Shown in pieces: positions 50,943 through 59,199 of a stretch of DNA of 64,000 nt; position 1 is the first letter of the stretch; each line of letters opens with the position of its first letter. The notes under the pieces were generated by a model that searched no databases, was not told the origin of the DNA, and saw only the letters and a list, made by a program, of their open reading frames with translations. The position numbers and the translations under genes are program-made. Source of the DNA: Neobacillus mesonae (GTDB lineage: Bacteria; Bacillota; Bacilli; Bacillales; Cytobacillaceae); contig NZ_KV440949.1 in NCBI RefSeq assembly GCF_001636315.1, positions 1,969,203 to 2,033,202 of the forward strand. The letters are read 5' to 3'.

Positions 50943-53255
50943 CTAGTTTTGTGATTCAAAGACGCTGAATTCATACAGTGAGTAGCCCCAGTCGCTTGCT
51001 CGTTTGATGCCCTGCATCTTCACGTAGCGGGCTTCGACGGCAGGGAACTGAATTTCATCGGTTCCTCCGTTGCTGTTTAGCTCTGTATATACATCTGTCC
51101 ACTGATTGCCGTCCTTTGACACTTGAATTTTATATTGCTTTCCATAGGCTGCTTCCCAGTACAATTTTACTTTATCAATGGAGTACACTTTCCCGAGATC
51201 GACGCTGATCCATTGATTATCACTGTACAAAGAGGCCCATCTAGTATTGTTGTTTCCGTCTACCGCCAAGTCCGGCGTCAGCCAGCTGACTTCACTTGAA
51301 GAAGCGGCAGCGGTTTTGCCCTCCGCTAGATTTTTCCCGTTAAGCGCCCGCTCGAGGAAGGTCGGCACCACGCCTATACTCAGCTTCTGCGGGATTTTAT
51401 CCAGCGCTGTCAGCGATTGCTTGAGCTCCAATCGCTGGGCAGCCGCTTCAGCTGTATCTCCGTTCTGTTGAGCCAGCACCATGTGAACGGCCGCCTCACC
51501 TGCTTGTCCATAAAGCTCCAGCTTGTTAAGATATCCGTCGACCTCCTTTAAGAAGTTCGGATTAGCGACCTTCTCTCGCAGCTGCTTAGGGGCCTGCTTC
51601 ATCCTGGCGAATTCCTGTAACAAGGCTTCGCCTGCTGCAGTAACAGCCTGAGAGTCCTTTGCTTCCGCAGCCGTCCAAAATTGCTCAATTAACGGCTTGA
51701 CTCTTTCTGAAACCGGCTCCCGGTTGTTATTGAGACTCGTAGCATACGACGCTTCAACAAAGAGATTTAAAGGTTCATAGGCTGCTCCGGCAAATTCCTT
51801 CAGACTCCGCTTAAGCGAATCAGCCGGGTCATAAGCTTCCGGGTTCCACATATAATCAGCAACGGTAAACAACGGAATTTTGGAAGCCTCTGCCTCATTC
51901 ATTGGATTAGCCGTTAAGCCAATTACACCGTGTTCAGGCGTTAAATCCGAATCCCGGCCGGTCAGCGGCGCCAGGAACAAGCGATTGCGATCAAAGTCAT
52001 TCACCGGGTAGTTATCCCAAATCAGCAAATCGTGTTTAAAAATTCCATGAATTTTATCCGCATCCTGTGATGTAATCGTTGGCGCCACGACACCAATTCC
52101 CGTCCATTGAACGATAATGTCTGACTGAACAAGCTCCGCAAAGCGCTTCCGGTAAGGTGTGGTTCCCGCCTGATAATAGTCTGTCGGCACCGTGATTAAG
52201 CGCTCTGCACCACTGTGTTTTTTAATAAATTCTTCGTTAAATCGATTTAATAGGTACGCCTGTGCCGCTGCCGGCGGATTCGGATCTCCGCCAAACATCG
52301 CCCTGTCTTCTGGGGAATGGAGACTCGGATCAATATCATCAAGGTATAAGGCAAACGATCTGACACCGATATCCCACATCGCCTGTGCCTTATCGATCAA
52401 TGCCTTTAGGTCTGACTCACTGGAATAGGTGATCGTATTGCCTGGCGATATAGCAAAGGTAAAGGTGACATGGTTTTCTTTTGCTGTCTTGACAAGTTGT
52501 GCAAGCTCCGCTATCTTACCCACGGGATACGGCTCTTTCCATTTCTCCCGGTGGTAAGGGTCATCCTTCGGAGCATAAATATAGCTGTTCATCTTATGCT
52601 TACCGTAAAATGCTAACTGACGTAAACGATCCTCATGTGACCACGGCGCACCATAGAAGCCTTCAATCGATCCCCTGATTGGCATCGTCGGCCAGTCCTT
52701 AATTTCCACCTCAGGAATCCAATCCGTTCCTTTCCGTTCCACCATGATTTGTTCAAAGGTTTGCGTCCCGTAATATGTCCCCGTCTCATCGTGACCGGAA
52801 ATCACAATATGTTTCTTATTGTTGGTGCCGTGCTTGGAGGCGACAATATACCCCTCCTTTTTTGTCATTTCCAAATCCTGAAGACCTGTGTACTGCTGAA
52901 TGATTTTCATCTCGTCTGGGTCGGAGAATTCTCCCAGCCAAATGATGACAGGTGCCTGGAGCATAGGGTTCTTGATATTGCTCTCAACAACCGTGGTCAC
53001 ACCAGCCTCCTTTAAGGCTTGCTTCAATTCAGCAACCGCCGCAGGGTCGGTCCCTGTTTCCGTCACCAAGCCTACTTTGGGATTCAGTGGAAAGCCTTTG
53101 TCTGTTTTTTCTAACGATTTCGGGATCGGGGATACCGTTATTTCGTAGGTTTCACTCGCCTTTGCCTTCCCTATTTTTGGAATATCCAGTGGAGCTAATA
53201 ACCCTGATACCAAACATGCTGAAACAACGGCCTTAATCGCTTTTCTTTTTACCAC
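50943..53255 (-). CDS. Secreted GH84 enzyme with CBM32
   Basis: About 770 residues. Signal peptide (Lys/Arg start, AKA-SE-type cleavage near 37), N-terminal domain, barrel from RGSIEGFYGAPW with the catalytic Asp pair in LYLDDIDP (about 305), a single helical domain (about 500-620), and a C-terminal CBM32 (about 630-770: AVDGNNNTRWASLY, WISVDLGKVYSIDKVKLYW). The start is uncertain: GTG at 53264 abuts its purine-rich stretch, while GTG at 53255 has GAGAGGTGG at a normal distance and is preferred. Its long leader contains a terminator and a RAT-like hairpin. It is the first gene of a unit with the GH84 gene at 48293. Confidence 0.92.
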   Translation of the reverse strand: MVKRKAIKAVVSACLVSGLLAPLDIPKIGKAKASETYEITVSPIPKSLEKTDKGFPLNPKVGLVTETGTDPAAVAELKQALKEAGVTTVVESNIKNPMLQAPVIIWLGEFSDPDEMKIIQQYTGLQDLEMTKKEGYIVASKHGTNNKKHIVISGHDETGTYYGTQTFEQIMVERKGTDWIPEVEIKDWPTMPIRGSIEGFYGAPWSHEDRLRQLAFYGKHKMNSYIYAPKDDPYHREKWKEPYPVGKIAELAQLVKTAKENHVTFTFAISPGNTITYSSESDLKALIDKAQAMWDIGVRSFALYLDDIDPSLHSPEDRAMFGGDPNPPAAAQAYLLNRFNEEFIKKHSGAERLITVPTDYYQAGTTPYRKRFAELVQSDIIVQWTGIGVVAPTITSQDADKIHGIFKHDLLIWDNYPVNDFDRNRLFLAPLTGRDSDLTPEHGVIGLTANPMNEAEASKIPLFTVADYMWNPEAYDPADSLKRSLKEFAGAAYEPLNLFVEASYATSLNNNREPVSERVKPLIEQFWTAAEAKDSQAVTAAGEALLQEFARMKQAPKQLREKVANPNFLKEVDGYLNKLELYGQAGEAAVHMVLAQQNGDTAEAAAQRLELKQSLTALDKIPQKLSIGVVPTFLERALNGKNLAEGKTAAASSSEVSWLTPDLAVDGNNNTRWASLYSDNQWISVDLGKVYSIDKVKLYWEAAYGKQYKIQVSKDGNQWTDVYTELNSNGGTDEIQFPAVEARYVKMQGIKRASDWGYSLYEFSVFESQN

Positions 53256-53367
53256 CTTTTCCACCTCTCTTCTATCATTTTGAACTCTAAGGGGCGAATC
53301 TCAGTTTCCAAGATGTTCCGGTCTTTACGGTTTTAGCAGGATACTAGAAACCGCTTCCAAGGTTCGA

Positions 53368-53430
53368 CAAAAAAAAGGCAGGGCAACACCAAGCAAGAAG
53401 GAAATCCTCCTTACAAAGCGCCGCCCTGCC
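53368..53430 (-). terminator. Leader terminator of the GH84 gene at 50943
   Basis: On the minus strand GGCAGGGC (53430-53423) pairs with GCCCTGCC (53384-53377), followed by eight T (53376-53369). An inner hairpin (AAGGA/TCCTT) fills the loop. It lies 110 bases upstream of the start codon. Its 5' arm overlaps the RAT-like element. Confidence 0.8.
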
Positions 53431-53451
53431 TGATCGAGTCAGTAACATGCG
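53422..53451 (-). promoter_or_regulatory. RAT-like antiterminator hairpin, copy 2
   Basis: On the minus strand: lowest stem CGC/GCG, internal loop A opposite GG, middle stem TG/CA, internal loop TTA opposite a single G, upper stem CTGA/TCAG, loop CTCGA. Both internal loops match the known RAT plan (A opposite two purines, then UUA opposite G). It overlaps the 5' arm of the terminator at 53368-53430. Confidence 0.72.
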
Positions 53452-53477
53452 AAATAGATATTCACCCTATACTGCGT

Positions 53478-53483
53478 ATTATA
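53478..53483 (-). promoter_or_regulatory. Probable -10 box of the GH84 unit at 50943
   Basis: TATAAT on the minus strand, 27 bases upstream of the RAT-like hairpin. No good -35 is found at the right distance (TATGAA at 17 bases), so an activator may be needed. The -10 sits inside an inverted repeat CCCTAT...ATAGGG (53465-53494). Confidence 0.5.
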
Positions 53484-53609
53484 GACAATAGGGTAATAGG
53501 TTCATAGGGGACCAAACTACCATTTTTCGAAAAACCACAATAGTGCAAAAATAACAACTTTTGACTTTTTTGATAGCGGAGACAGGGTTAAAAGTCTTAA
53601 TTTTCATAA

Positions 53610-53637
53610 TTGATTGACCACTATATCCGCCTATGAT
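53610..53637 (+). promoter_or_regulatory. Probable sigmaA promoter of the GH84 gene at 53939
   Basis: -35 TTGATT (53610-53615) and -10 TATGAT (53632-53637), 16 bases apart. Transcription would start near 53644, about 20 bases before the RAT-like hairpin. Confidence 0.55.
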
Positions 53638-53660
53638 ATCGTAAACATAATTTCATATGT

Positions 53661-53690
53661 GTCACATGTTACTAATGCGATTAGGCATGG
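53661..53690 (+). promoter_or_regulatory. RAT-like antiterminator hairpin, copy 3
   Basis: Lower stem CATG/CATG (53665-53668 with 53686-53689), internal loop TTA opposite a single G, upper stem CTAAT/ATTAG, loop GCG. Outside CATG the stem can continue (CA with TG) past one bulged G. The 3' half overlaps the 5' arm of the terminator that follows. Confidence 0.72.
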
Positions 53691-53739
53691 TGGTAGATTG
53701 AGAGGATTACTGTCCTTTTGTCACCCCATGCCTTTTTTC
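53683..53739 (+). terminator. Leader terminator of the GH84 gene at 53939
   Basis: AGGCATGG (53683-53690) pairs with CCATGCCT (53726-53733), followed by a T run (53733-53738). The loop has an inner hairpin AGGA/TCCT. It is 200 bases upstream of the start codon. Confidence 0.8.
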
Positions 53740-53869
53740 GTTTTCAGCTAAAGAATTTCCCCATGATAGTATGTGACCAGGTATGATCATAGGCCACATT
53801 CGTTGGGCCACCAAACAGAGTGGCAGAAAGTCCCCCGTTGATTGGTATTTCATCTTATTTGAGGAGGTG

Positions 53870-53883
53870 TGAAAGCGCTGTTA
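53870..53883 (+). promoter_or_regulatory. cre-like site upstream of the GH84 gene at 53939
   Basis: TGAAAGCGCTGTTA matches the CcpA consensus at 12 of 14 positions. It lies downstream of the leader terminator, so CcpA could act as a roadblock, or a second promoter may exist here. Confidence 0.5.
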
Positions 53884-53938
53884 AAATTTTGTGACCAATT
53901 GAAACTCATCTAAAAATGGAAGAATAGGAGTGTTAACA

Positions 53939-56900
53939 ATGTGGAAAAAAATAGCCTGCTCATTTTTGTACCTAGGAATGAGCGCAAGCCTGGCGGTTGG
54001 AAGTCAATCTGAGGTTTATGCAGAATCAGTTCAATCTCACGTAAATGAAATAAGCGGCAGGCTCGTTCCAATGCCTCAGAAAGTAGAGGTTAAAAGCGGG
54101 TCCTTGCAAATTAGCAGTACTGTTAATATTTTAGGAGAAGATGTCGCTGATCAAGAGGCATTCACGGTTTTAACAGAATTTTTACAAGCAAATAATATCA
54201 AAATCAATGAAGACTTTGATAGCAAGTCAACTACGATTGCTTTAGGTGAAGAAGCGGATCTCGACCCAGAGCTAACGAAATTGGAAAATCAGCTAGGGCT
54301 GCCGAATGGTACAGACTTAAAAGCTGAGGGTTATACATTGGCTGTGAACGCTGAAGAAACGGACACGAGTAAAGGCGGTACCATCTTTGTCAAAGGAAAG
54401 GACGGGGACGGCACCTTTTACGGGGTAAAAACCTTGATACAGCTTGCTGAGAAAGTGGATGACACCCTTGAAGTAAGAAACGTAATGATAACAGATGAAC
54501 CTTCAATGAGTGTCAGAGGAATTGTTGAGGGGTTTTATGGGCAGCCATGGAGCCACCAAGACCGCCTGGACCAAATAAAGTTCTATGGAGATTATAAACT
54601 AAATACTTACATTTATGCCCCTAAAGACGATCCGTATCATCGTGAAAAATGGCGTATTCCTTATCCGGAAAGTGAGATGAAACGGATGGAGGAATTAATT
54701 ACCGCTGCAAAGAAGAACAAAGTTGACTTTGTCTTCGCGCTTTCTCCAGGTATTGATATTCGCTTTGATGGTCAAAGCGGTGAAGATGATTTTAAAGCCC
54801 TGTTGGCGAAAAGTGAATCGCTACATGACATGGGGGTGCGAAGCTTTGCGATTTTATTTGATGATATTGGCAATAAACAAGGGGATAAACAAGCAAATCT
54901 ATTAAATCGTTTTAACAAAGAATTTATTAAAACAAAGAAAGATGTAAAGCCTCTTATCACTGTTCCAACAGAGTATGATACCCATGCTATGGGTGATATC
55001 GGTGATTTAAGCGCTTATACGAAAGCGTTCTCAGGGGCACTGGATAAAGATGTTAAAGTCATGTGGACAGGTCAGGCTGTTGTGTCTGAAGCACTTCCTT
55101 TAGAAAATGTTGAATTTATGCGCGAAGTATATGGGGATCGAATTGGGGTTTGGTGGAATTATCCCGTTTCCGATTATTTAAGATCCAAGCTCGCCCTTGG
55201 TCCTATTGTGAATATCGATACCAGCCTTGAAGGAAAGCTGGATTTCTTTACCATGAACCCAATGGAACATGCGAACCTTTCGAAAATCAGCTTGGCTACA
55301 GGAGCCGATTATTCTTGGAATACACCAAATTATGACGCGAATCGGTCATGGAATTCTGCCATCGAACTCCTATTTCATGATCTTGCCCCTGAGATGAAAA
55401 CGTTCGCTAATCATTCATCCCGGATGACGGGTTCTTGGAGTATTGGGCGCGGCGATGCCGAAAACATCCGAAAGACAATGGATGAATTTTGGTTAAAGCT
55501 TTCCAAAAGACAAGATACAACACAAGAAGTCAATCTCTTAACGAAAGAGTTTGCGGATATGGTCCAGGCGGCAGACAAGTTGAAGGAACAATTGCCGCAG
55601 GAGATCTTAAGTGAAGCTTTAGGAAGTTTAAACAAACTTAAACTATTGGGGGAAAACGACCAATTAGCTTTGGATATGGCTCTCGCGAAAAGAGACAAAG
55701 AGACTGATAAATACAATGAATTAAAGAATAAGATTGAAGCCAGCTTATCATCACTTAATCGAGGAAATAGAGTCTCTGAAGAAACGGCCCTTGCGTTTAT
55801 TCTAGAGGCCCTTGAATATGACCCATTACCGGTTGCTTCGTTTAAAGTTTCTAAAACGTTCGCTGCACCAGGAGAAGAAATAAAGTTTCAAAATACGAGT
55901 TCCATGACGACCGAAGAAATAGAATGGACGTTTGAAGGAGCGAAGGTCGAGAAAAGCACAGAACAGAACCCAACTGTCATTTATGAACATGAGGGACTTT
56001 ATACCGTTAAACTTGTGGGCAAAAACCCTCTTGGGCAAGATGAAGTGCTGAAAGAAGATCTTATAACGGTTTCCAATCTTGCCAAAAATATGACAACCAA
56101 TCTCGCGCTTGGGAAAGCCGCAACGGCTTCTAGTTCCTGTGCTCCATCAGAACGGCCTCAATATGCTGTTGATGGGAAATTGAATACAAAATGGTGTGGG
56201 AATGGTCCTGGGACCCACCAATTAACAGTTGATTTAGGCGGAGTGAATTTAGTCACGGAGATTGGGATGAAACATGCAGAAGAAGGCGGCGAGCCATCAG
56301 GCAGCAATACGTCCGCTTACCGCGTGCTAATCAGTGATGATGGTGTGAATTTTAAAGAGTTAGTTAAAGTTACTGGCAATAAAAGCGGGATTACCAAAGA
56401 CCGAGTCCCTGCAACAAAAGGCCGTTATGTTCGCCTGATGGTGGACAAACCAACTCAAGGTGACGATCGGGCCGCACGAATTTATGAATTTGAAGTAATG
56501 GGACTTGAGGGGGATGTTGCCTTACCACCGAAATATGAAAAGCCAAAGGTAGATAAATCAGCATTAGAAAAGACAGCAGCAGAAGCAAATGAAAAGGCAG
56601 CGTCGGACTATACGGCTAGAAGCTGGGCGTCATTTGTTCAAGCTCTAGAAAAAGCAAAGGAAGTTCTAGCCAATGAGCTAGCGACCCAAGACCAAGTAAA
56701 TGCAGCAAGTGAAGACCTAACAAATGCGATGGCAGCCCTTGTCCTAAAAGAAACATTTATTGAAACAGAGATCAACAGTTTAGATGAGGAAATCAAAACA
56801 GCTTATGAGCAAGGCAAGATTACAAACCACGGATTATTGAACAGTTTGCTTGCCAAAGCGAATCAAATCCAGAAGCATCAAGCCGACAGACAGAAAGCAG

Positions 56901-57028
56901 CCGATGGATTACAGGCTCTTGGAAGCCAAGTTAAGGGCCAATCCGGTAAAAAGATCTCCCAAGAATACGCGCAAGAGCTTTTAAGAAAGATTGAAGAATT
57001 AACGAATGAAATAGCGTCCCTGGAGTAG
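53939..57028 (+). CDS. Secreted multi-domain GH84 enzyme with PKD, CBM32, FIVAR and FIMAH-like domains (NagJ-like)
   Basis: 1029 residues. Signal peptide 1-28 (VYA-ES). N-terminal domain, GH84 barrel from RGIVEGFYGQPW with the catalytic Asp pair in ILFDDIG (about 307), a helical domain, PKD at about 625-705 (FAAPGEEIKF, EWTFEGAKV), CBM32 at 715-860 (TKWCGNGPGTHQLTVDLG), a FIVAR module at about 870-935 (YTARSWASFVQALEKAKEVL) and a FIMAH-like helical module at 945-1029. The plan resembles NagJ of Clostridium perfringens, an O-GlcNAc/beta-GlcNAc hydrolase acting on host glycans. The ATG at 53939 has AGGAG eight bases upstream; a GTG at 53930 is also in frame. Monocistronic with a RAT/terminator leader. 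Confidence 0.94.
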   Translation: MWKKIACSFLYLGMSASLAVGSQSEVYAESVQSHVNEISGRLVPMPQKVEVKSGSLQISSTVNILGEDVADQEAFTVLTEFLQANNIKINEDFDSKSTTIALGEEADLDPELTKLENQLGLPNGTDLKAEGYTLAVNAEETDTSKGGTIFVKGKDGDGTFYGVKTLIQLAEKVDDTLEVRNVMITDEPSMSVRGIVEGFYGQPWSHQDRLDQIKFYGDYKLNTYIYAPKDDPYHREKWRIPYPESEMKRMEELITAAKKNKVDFVFALSPGIDIRFDGQSGEDDFKALLAKSESLHDMGVRSFAILFDDIGNKQGDKQANLLNRFNKEFIKTKKDVKPLITVPTEYDTHAMGDIGDLSAYTKAFSGALDKDVKVMWTGQAVVSEALPLENVEFMREVYGDRIGVWWNYPVSDYLRSKLALGPIVNIDTSLEGKLDFFTMNPMEHANLSKISLATGADYSWNTPNYDANRSWNSAIELLFHDLAPEMKTFANHSSRMTGSWSIGRGDAENIRKTMDEFWLKLSKRQDTTQEVNLLTKEFADMVQAADKLKEQLPQEILSEALGSLNKLKLLGENDQLALDMALAKRDKETDKYNELKNKIEASLSSLNRGNRVSEETALAFILEALEYDPLPVASFKVSKTFAAPGEEIKFQNTSSMTTEEIEWTFEGAKVEKSTEQNPTVIYEHEGLYTVKLVGKNPLGQDEVLKEDLITVSNLAKNMTTNLALGKAATASSSCAPSERPQYAVDGKLNTKWCGNGPGTHQLTVDLGGVNLVTEIGMKHAEEGGEPSGSNTSAYRVLISDDGVNFKELVKVTGNKSGITKDRVPATKGRYVRLMVDKPTQGDDRAARIYEFEVMGLEGDVALPPKYEKPKVDKSALEKTAAEANEKAASDYTARSWASFVQALEKAKEVLANELATQDQVNAASEDLTNAMAALVLKETFIETEINSLDEEIKTAYEQGKITNHGLLNSLLAKANQIQKHQADRQKAADGLQALGSQVKGQSGKKISQEYAQELLRKIEELTNEIASLE

Positions 57029-57043
57029 GTGCAGGGGCAGGCG

Positions 57044-57123
57044 GGGACGGAGGGACAGGTCCCTTGTCCCAGCCATTTAATCCAATCCTGAAAAAGGGAC
57101 AAGGAGCCTGTCCCCTTGTCCCT
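57044..57123. repeat. Inverted pair of REP-like palindromes (reference copy) between converging genes
   Basis: Forward unit 57044-57070: GGGAC, GGA, GGGACAGG, TC, CCTTGTCCC. Inverted unit 57096-57123 is nearly its reverse complement: GGGACAAGG, AGCCTGTCC, CCTTGTCCC. They are 25 bases apart. Each unit can fold into a hairpin with a mismatched middle. The pair ends one base before the ManA stop codon (57125-57127). Confidence 0.9.
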
Positions 57124-57124
57124 T

Positions 57125-58084
57125 TTATTCATGCGAAACAATAAACTCCGCTTTCCCTTCCAATGTAAATTGGCGAATGCCATGCGGCAGGATAAAATGG
57201 GTCCCCTTCTCTACATTGAAGGATTTTCCATCGATGGTAAGAGCAGCCTGACCATCTACAACACTCACTTGTAAAAAGTCCTGATCCATTTCACAGTCAG
57301 CCTGGCCATCCAATTGCCAGTGATAAACAGTAAAATACTGCTCCTTCACCAATTTCTTTTCGACTAAACCACCATTAACCTTTTCAGTCTGCTCAACTTC
57401 GGCATCCTGATGCGGAACAGTTGTCACTTGCTTTGATCGTTCAAGATGCAATTCGCGTTTATTGCCGGCTGCATCTGTCCGGTCATAGTCATAGACACGG
57501 TAAGTAATATCAGAGCTTTGCTGCGTTTCGAGAATCACGATGCCTTTTCCAATGGCATGAATCGTACCGCTTGGAACGTAGACAAAATCTCCCGCCTTTA
57601 CCTTCACACGTCTTAGAAGCTTGTCCCATTCTCCTTGGTCAATCATCTGATCCAATTCTTCTTTTGTCTTGGCATAATGGCCTAACACAAGCTCTGCCCC
57701 TTCTTCAGCGCTTAATACGTACCAGCATTCGGTTTTTCCATAAGGGACGCCTTCCACTTCACGGGCAAATTGATCATTTGGGTGAACCTGAACGGATAAA
57801 TCGTCAGCTGCATCCAAGATTTTAATAAGTAATGGATACTCTCCCTGATCACCTGAGGCTTTATTAAACAGTTCCTTATGTTCATTCCAGGCATCGGCTA
57901 ATGTTTTTCCAGCAAGCGGACCATTGGTGATGACGCTTGGACCATGCGGGTGCGCAGAAATCACCCATGCTTCGCCAGTCTTATCATTCGGAATCTCATA
58001 ATTGAACTCTTGTTTTAGCTTTTGCCCGCCCCAAATCCTCTCTTGAAAAACAGGCTGCAAAAAAATCGGCTCATGATTATACAT
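57125..58084 (-). CDS. manA: Mannose-6-phosphate isomerase, class I
   Basis: 319 residues, the short Gram-positive form. Landmarks: QERIWGGQKL, GEAWVISAHPHGPS, the metal-site region SVQVHPND, KTECWYVL, and VYVPSGTIHAIG; C-terminal cupin ends at FIVSHE. It converts mannose-6-phosphate to fructose-6-phosphate, joining the products of the mannosidases and ROK kinases to glycolysis. GGAGG is six bases before the ATG. An inverted repeat of the second family (58106-58165) is in its leader. Confidence 0.95.
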   Translation of the reverse strand: MYNHEPIFLQPVFQERIWGGQKLKQEFNYEIPNDKTGEAWVISAHPHGPSVITNGPLAGKTLADAWNEHKELFNKASGDQGEYPLLIKILDAADDLSVQVHPNDQFAREVEGVPYGKTECWYVLSAEEGAELVLGHYAKTKEELDQMIDQGEWDKLLRRVKVKAGDFVYVPSGTIHAIGKGIVILETQQSSDITYRVYDYDRTDAAGNKRELHLERSKQVTTVPHQDAEVEQTEKVNGGLVEKKLVKEQYFTVYHWQLDGQADCEMDQDFLQVSVVDGQAALTIDGKSFNVEKGTHFILPHGIRQFTLEGKAEFIVSHE

Positions 58085-58105
58085 AGTTTACCTCCAGTTG
58101 AGAAA

Positions 58106-58165
58106 GCAAAGGGACGGTTCTTCAGACTCCTAACAGCAGAAGGAAGCAAGAGAACCGTCCCTTGC
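58106..58165. repeat. Full inverted repeat of the second palindromic family, in the manA leader
   Basis: GCAAAGGGACGGTTCTT (58106-58122) and AAGAGAACCGTCCCTTGC (58148-58165) around a 25-base loop. Half-copies are at 11899-11925 and 14766-14788, a compact copy at 50905-50926. Confidence 0.75.
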
Positions 58166-58227
58166 TTCGCAGTTTTTATTAAACGCTATCTAATAGTTTA
58201 TATGCTTCTTCTTTAGATGTCACCTGT

Positions 58228-58289
58228 GGACACGGGGACAGGTCCCTTGTCCCAGTAAAAAAGGGACAAGGAGCCTGTCCCTCTGTCCC
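58228..58289. repeat. Inverted pair of REP-like palindromes at the RAYT gene end
   Basis: Forward unit 58228-58253 (5' end changed to GGACACGGGGACAGG) and inverted unit 58263-58289, nine bases apart. It ends one base before the transposase stop codon (58291-58293). Confidence 0.87.
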
Positions 58290-58290
58290 C

Positions 58291-59052
58291 TTAATGAATT
58301 CGGTCAATAACACTCTTTGATATTCCTGTTATTCTTGATAATTGTCTTATCGTTACTCCGTTTAGCCCTTTTAATTGCAGTATAAGTTGATTTCTTTGTT
58401 CTTTTTCCATTTGCTGCAGGGCACTGGTATTTGGAAATCCTAGTTTTTCTAAGTGACTTATAACTTCACTATCCGACATTTTTATTTTTTCCACATTATC
58501 CAAACAGTGGTCATCATTTGACTTTTGCATAAATTCGCTAAATAGTTGGATGGCTTTACCTCTATCGGGGGAAAACAAATTGAGGGCAAAATCGATATCT
58601 ACTAAATCAGATTGATGGATATATTCATGAATACTTGTCCATTTACATTCAAAAACATTATCCGCCAAGCCTGCCTTTACGGGGTTCTGGTGTATATACC
58701 GAAGAACTGTTAAAAAGTAGCGCACTGTCTCAACACTTTCACTTTTATACCGGTCCTGGAATAAATGTCCACAACGGTCATATTTGGCATTGTACCAAAA
58801 TACATAGCTTGCGCTTACCCTTTGAATAGCTCTAGAAACTGGCTCCTCCGTTTCTTTCACCAATAAATGAACGTGATTATCCATTAAACAATAACTAAAA
58901 ATCTTAATTTTACTTATGTCCTTAAATCTCTTAATCGTTTCTAGCAGTCTAAACTTATCTACATCATCCTCGAAAATCACCTGCCGATTAATTCCTCGCA
59001 ACATAATATGATAGATTCCATTACAGCTTTTCCTCCTCGGCCTTCGCGGCAT
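58291..59052 (-). CDS. REP-associated tyrosine transposase (RAYT, Y1/IS200-like)
   Basis: 253 residues. HUH-type single-strand nuclease: start GIYHIMLRGINRQVIF, the metal-binding HxH in YCLMDNHVHLLV, the DRYKSE motif after CGHLFQ, and the helix carrying the catalytic Tyr in VLRYIHQNPVKAGL. A C-terminal helix-turn-helix-like extension (VTIRQLSRITGISKSVIDRIH) is common in Gram-positive members. AGGTGA precedes the ATG. It is flanked by palindromes of the 27-bp family on both sides (58228-58289 and 59074-59100), as expected for a RAYT that recognises and spreads these repeats. Unlike IS200/IS605, it is not itself bounded by element ends that I can see. Confidence 0.92.
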   Translation of the reverse strand: MPRRPRRKSCNGIYHIMLRGINRQVIFEDDVDKFRLLETIKRFKDISKIKIFSYCLMDNHVHLLVKETEEPVSRAIQRVSASYVFWYNAKYDRCGHLFQDRYKSESVETVRYFLTVLRYIHQNPVKAGLADNVFECKWTSIHEYIHQSDLVDIDFALNLFSPDRGKAIQLFSEFMQKSNDDHCLDNVEKIKMSDSEVISHLEKLGFPNTSALQQMEKEQRNQLILQLKGLNGVTIRQLSRITGISKSVIDRIH

Positions 59053-59073
59053 ATGAACTCACCTCATCTGTGG

Positions 59074-59100
59074 GGGACAGAGGGACAGGTCCCCCGTCCC
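59074..59100. repeat. REP-like palindrome upstream of the RAYT gene
   Basis: Forward unit GGGACAGAGGGACAGG, TCCCCCGTCCC, 22 bases upstream of the transposase start codon. Confidence 0.87.
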
Positions 59101-59199
59101 ACATGCCAATCCCTATCATCATAGCTATCTAAATTAGACGAAGTGGTCCAATTTCCTTGTGACAACTTTGAGAACAATTCCGGGGGAAGGGACTACGGC

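Noticed and set aside
53422..53690. T-box or metabolite riboswitch as explanation for the GH84 leaders
   Set aside because: No T-box sequence or specifier domain is seen, the sensing part before the terminator is only about 30 bases, and the fold matches the RAT plan.
58291..59052. RAYT gene as an intact IS200/IS605 insertion sequence
   Set aside because: No TnpB or element ends are visible; the motif order and flanking REPs fit a RAYT.
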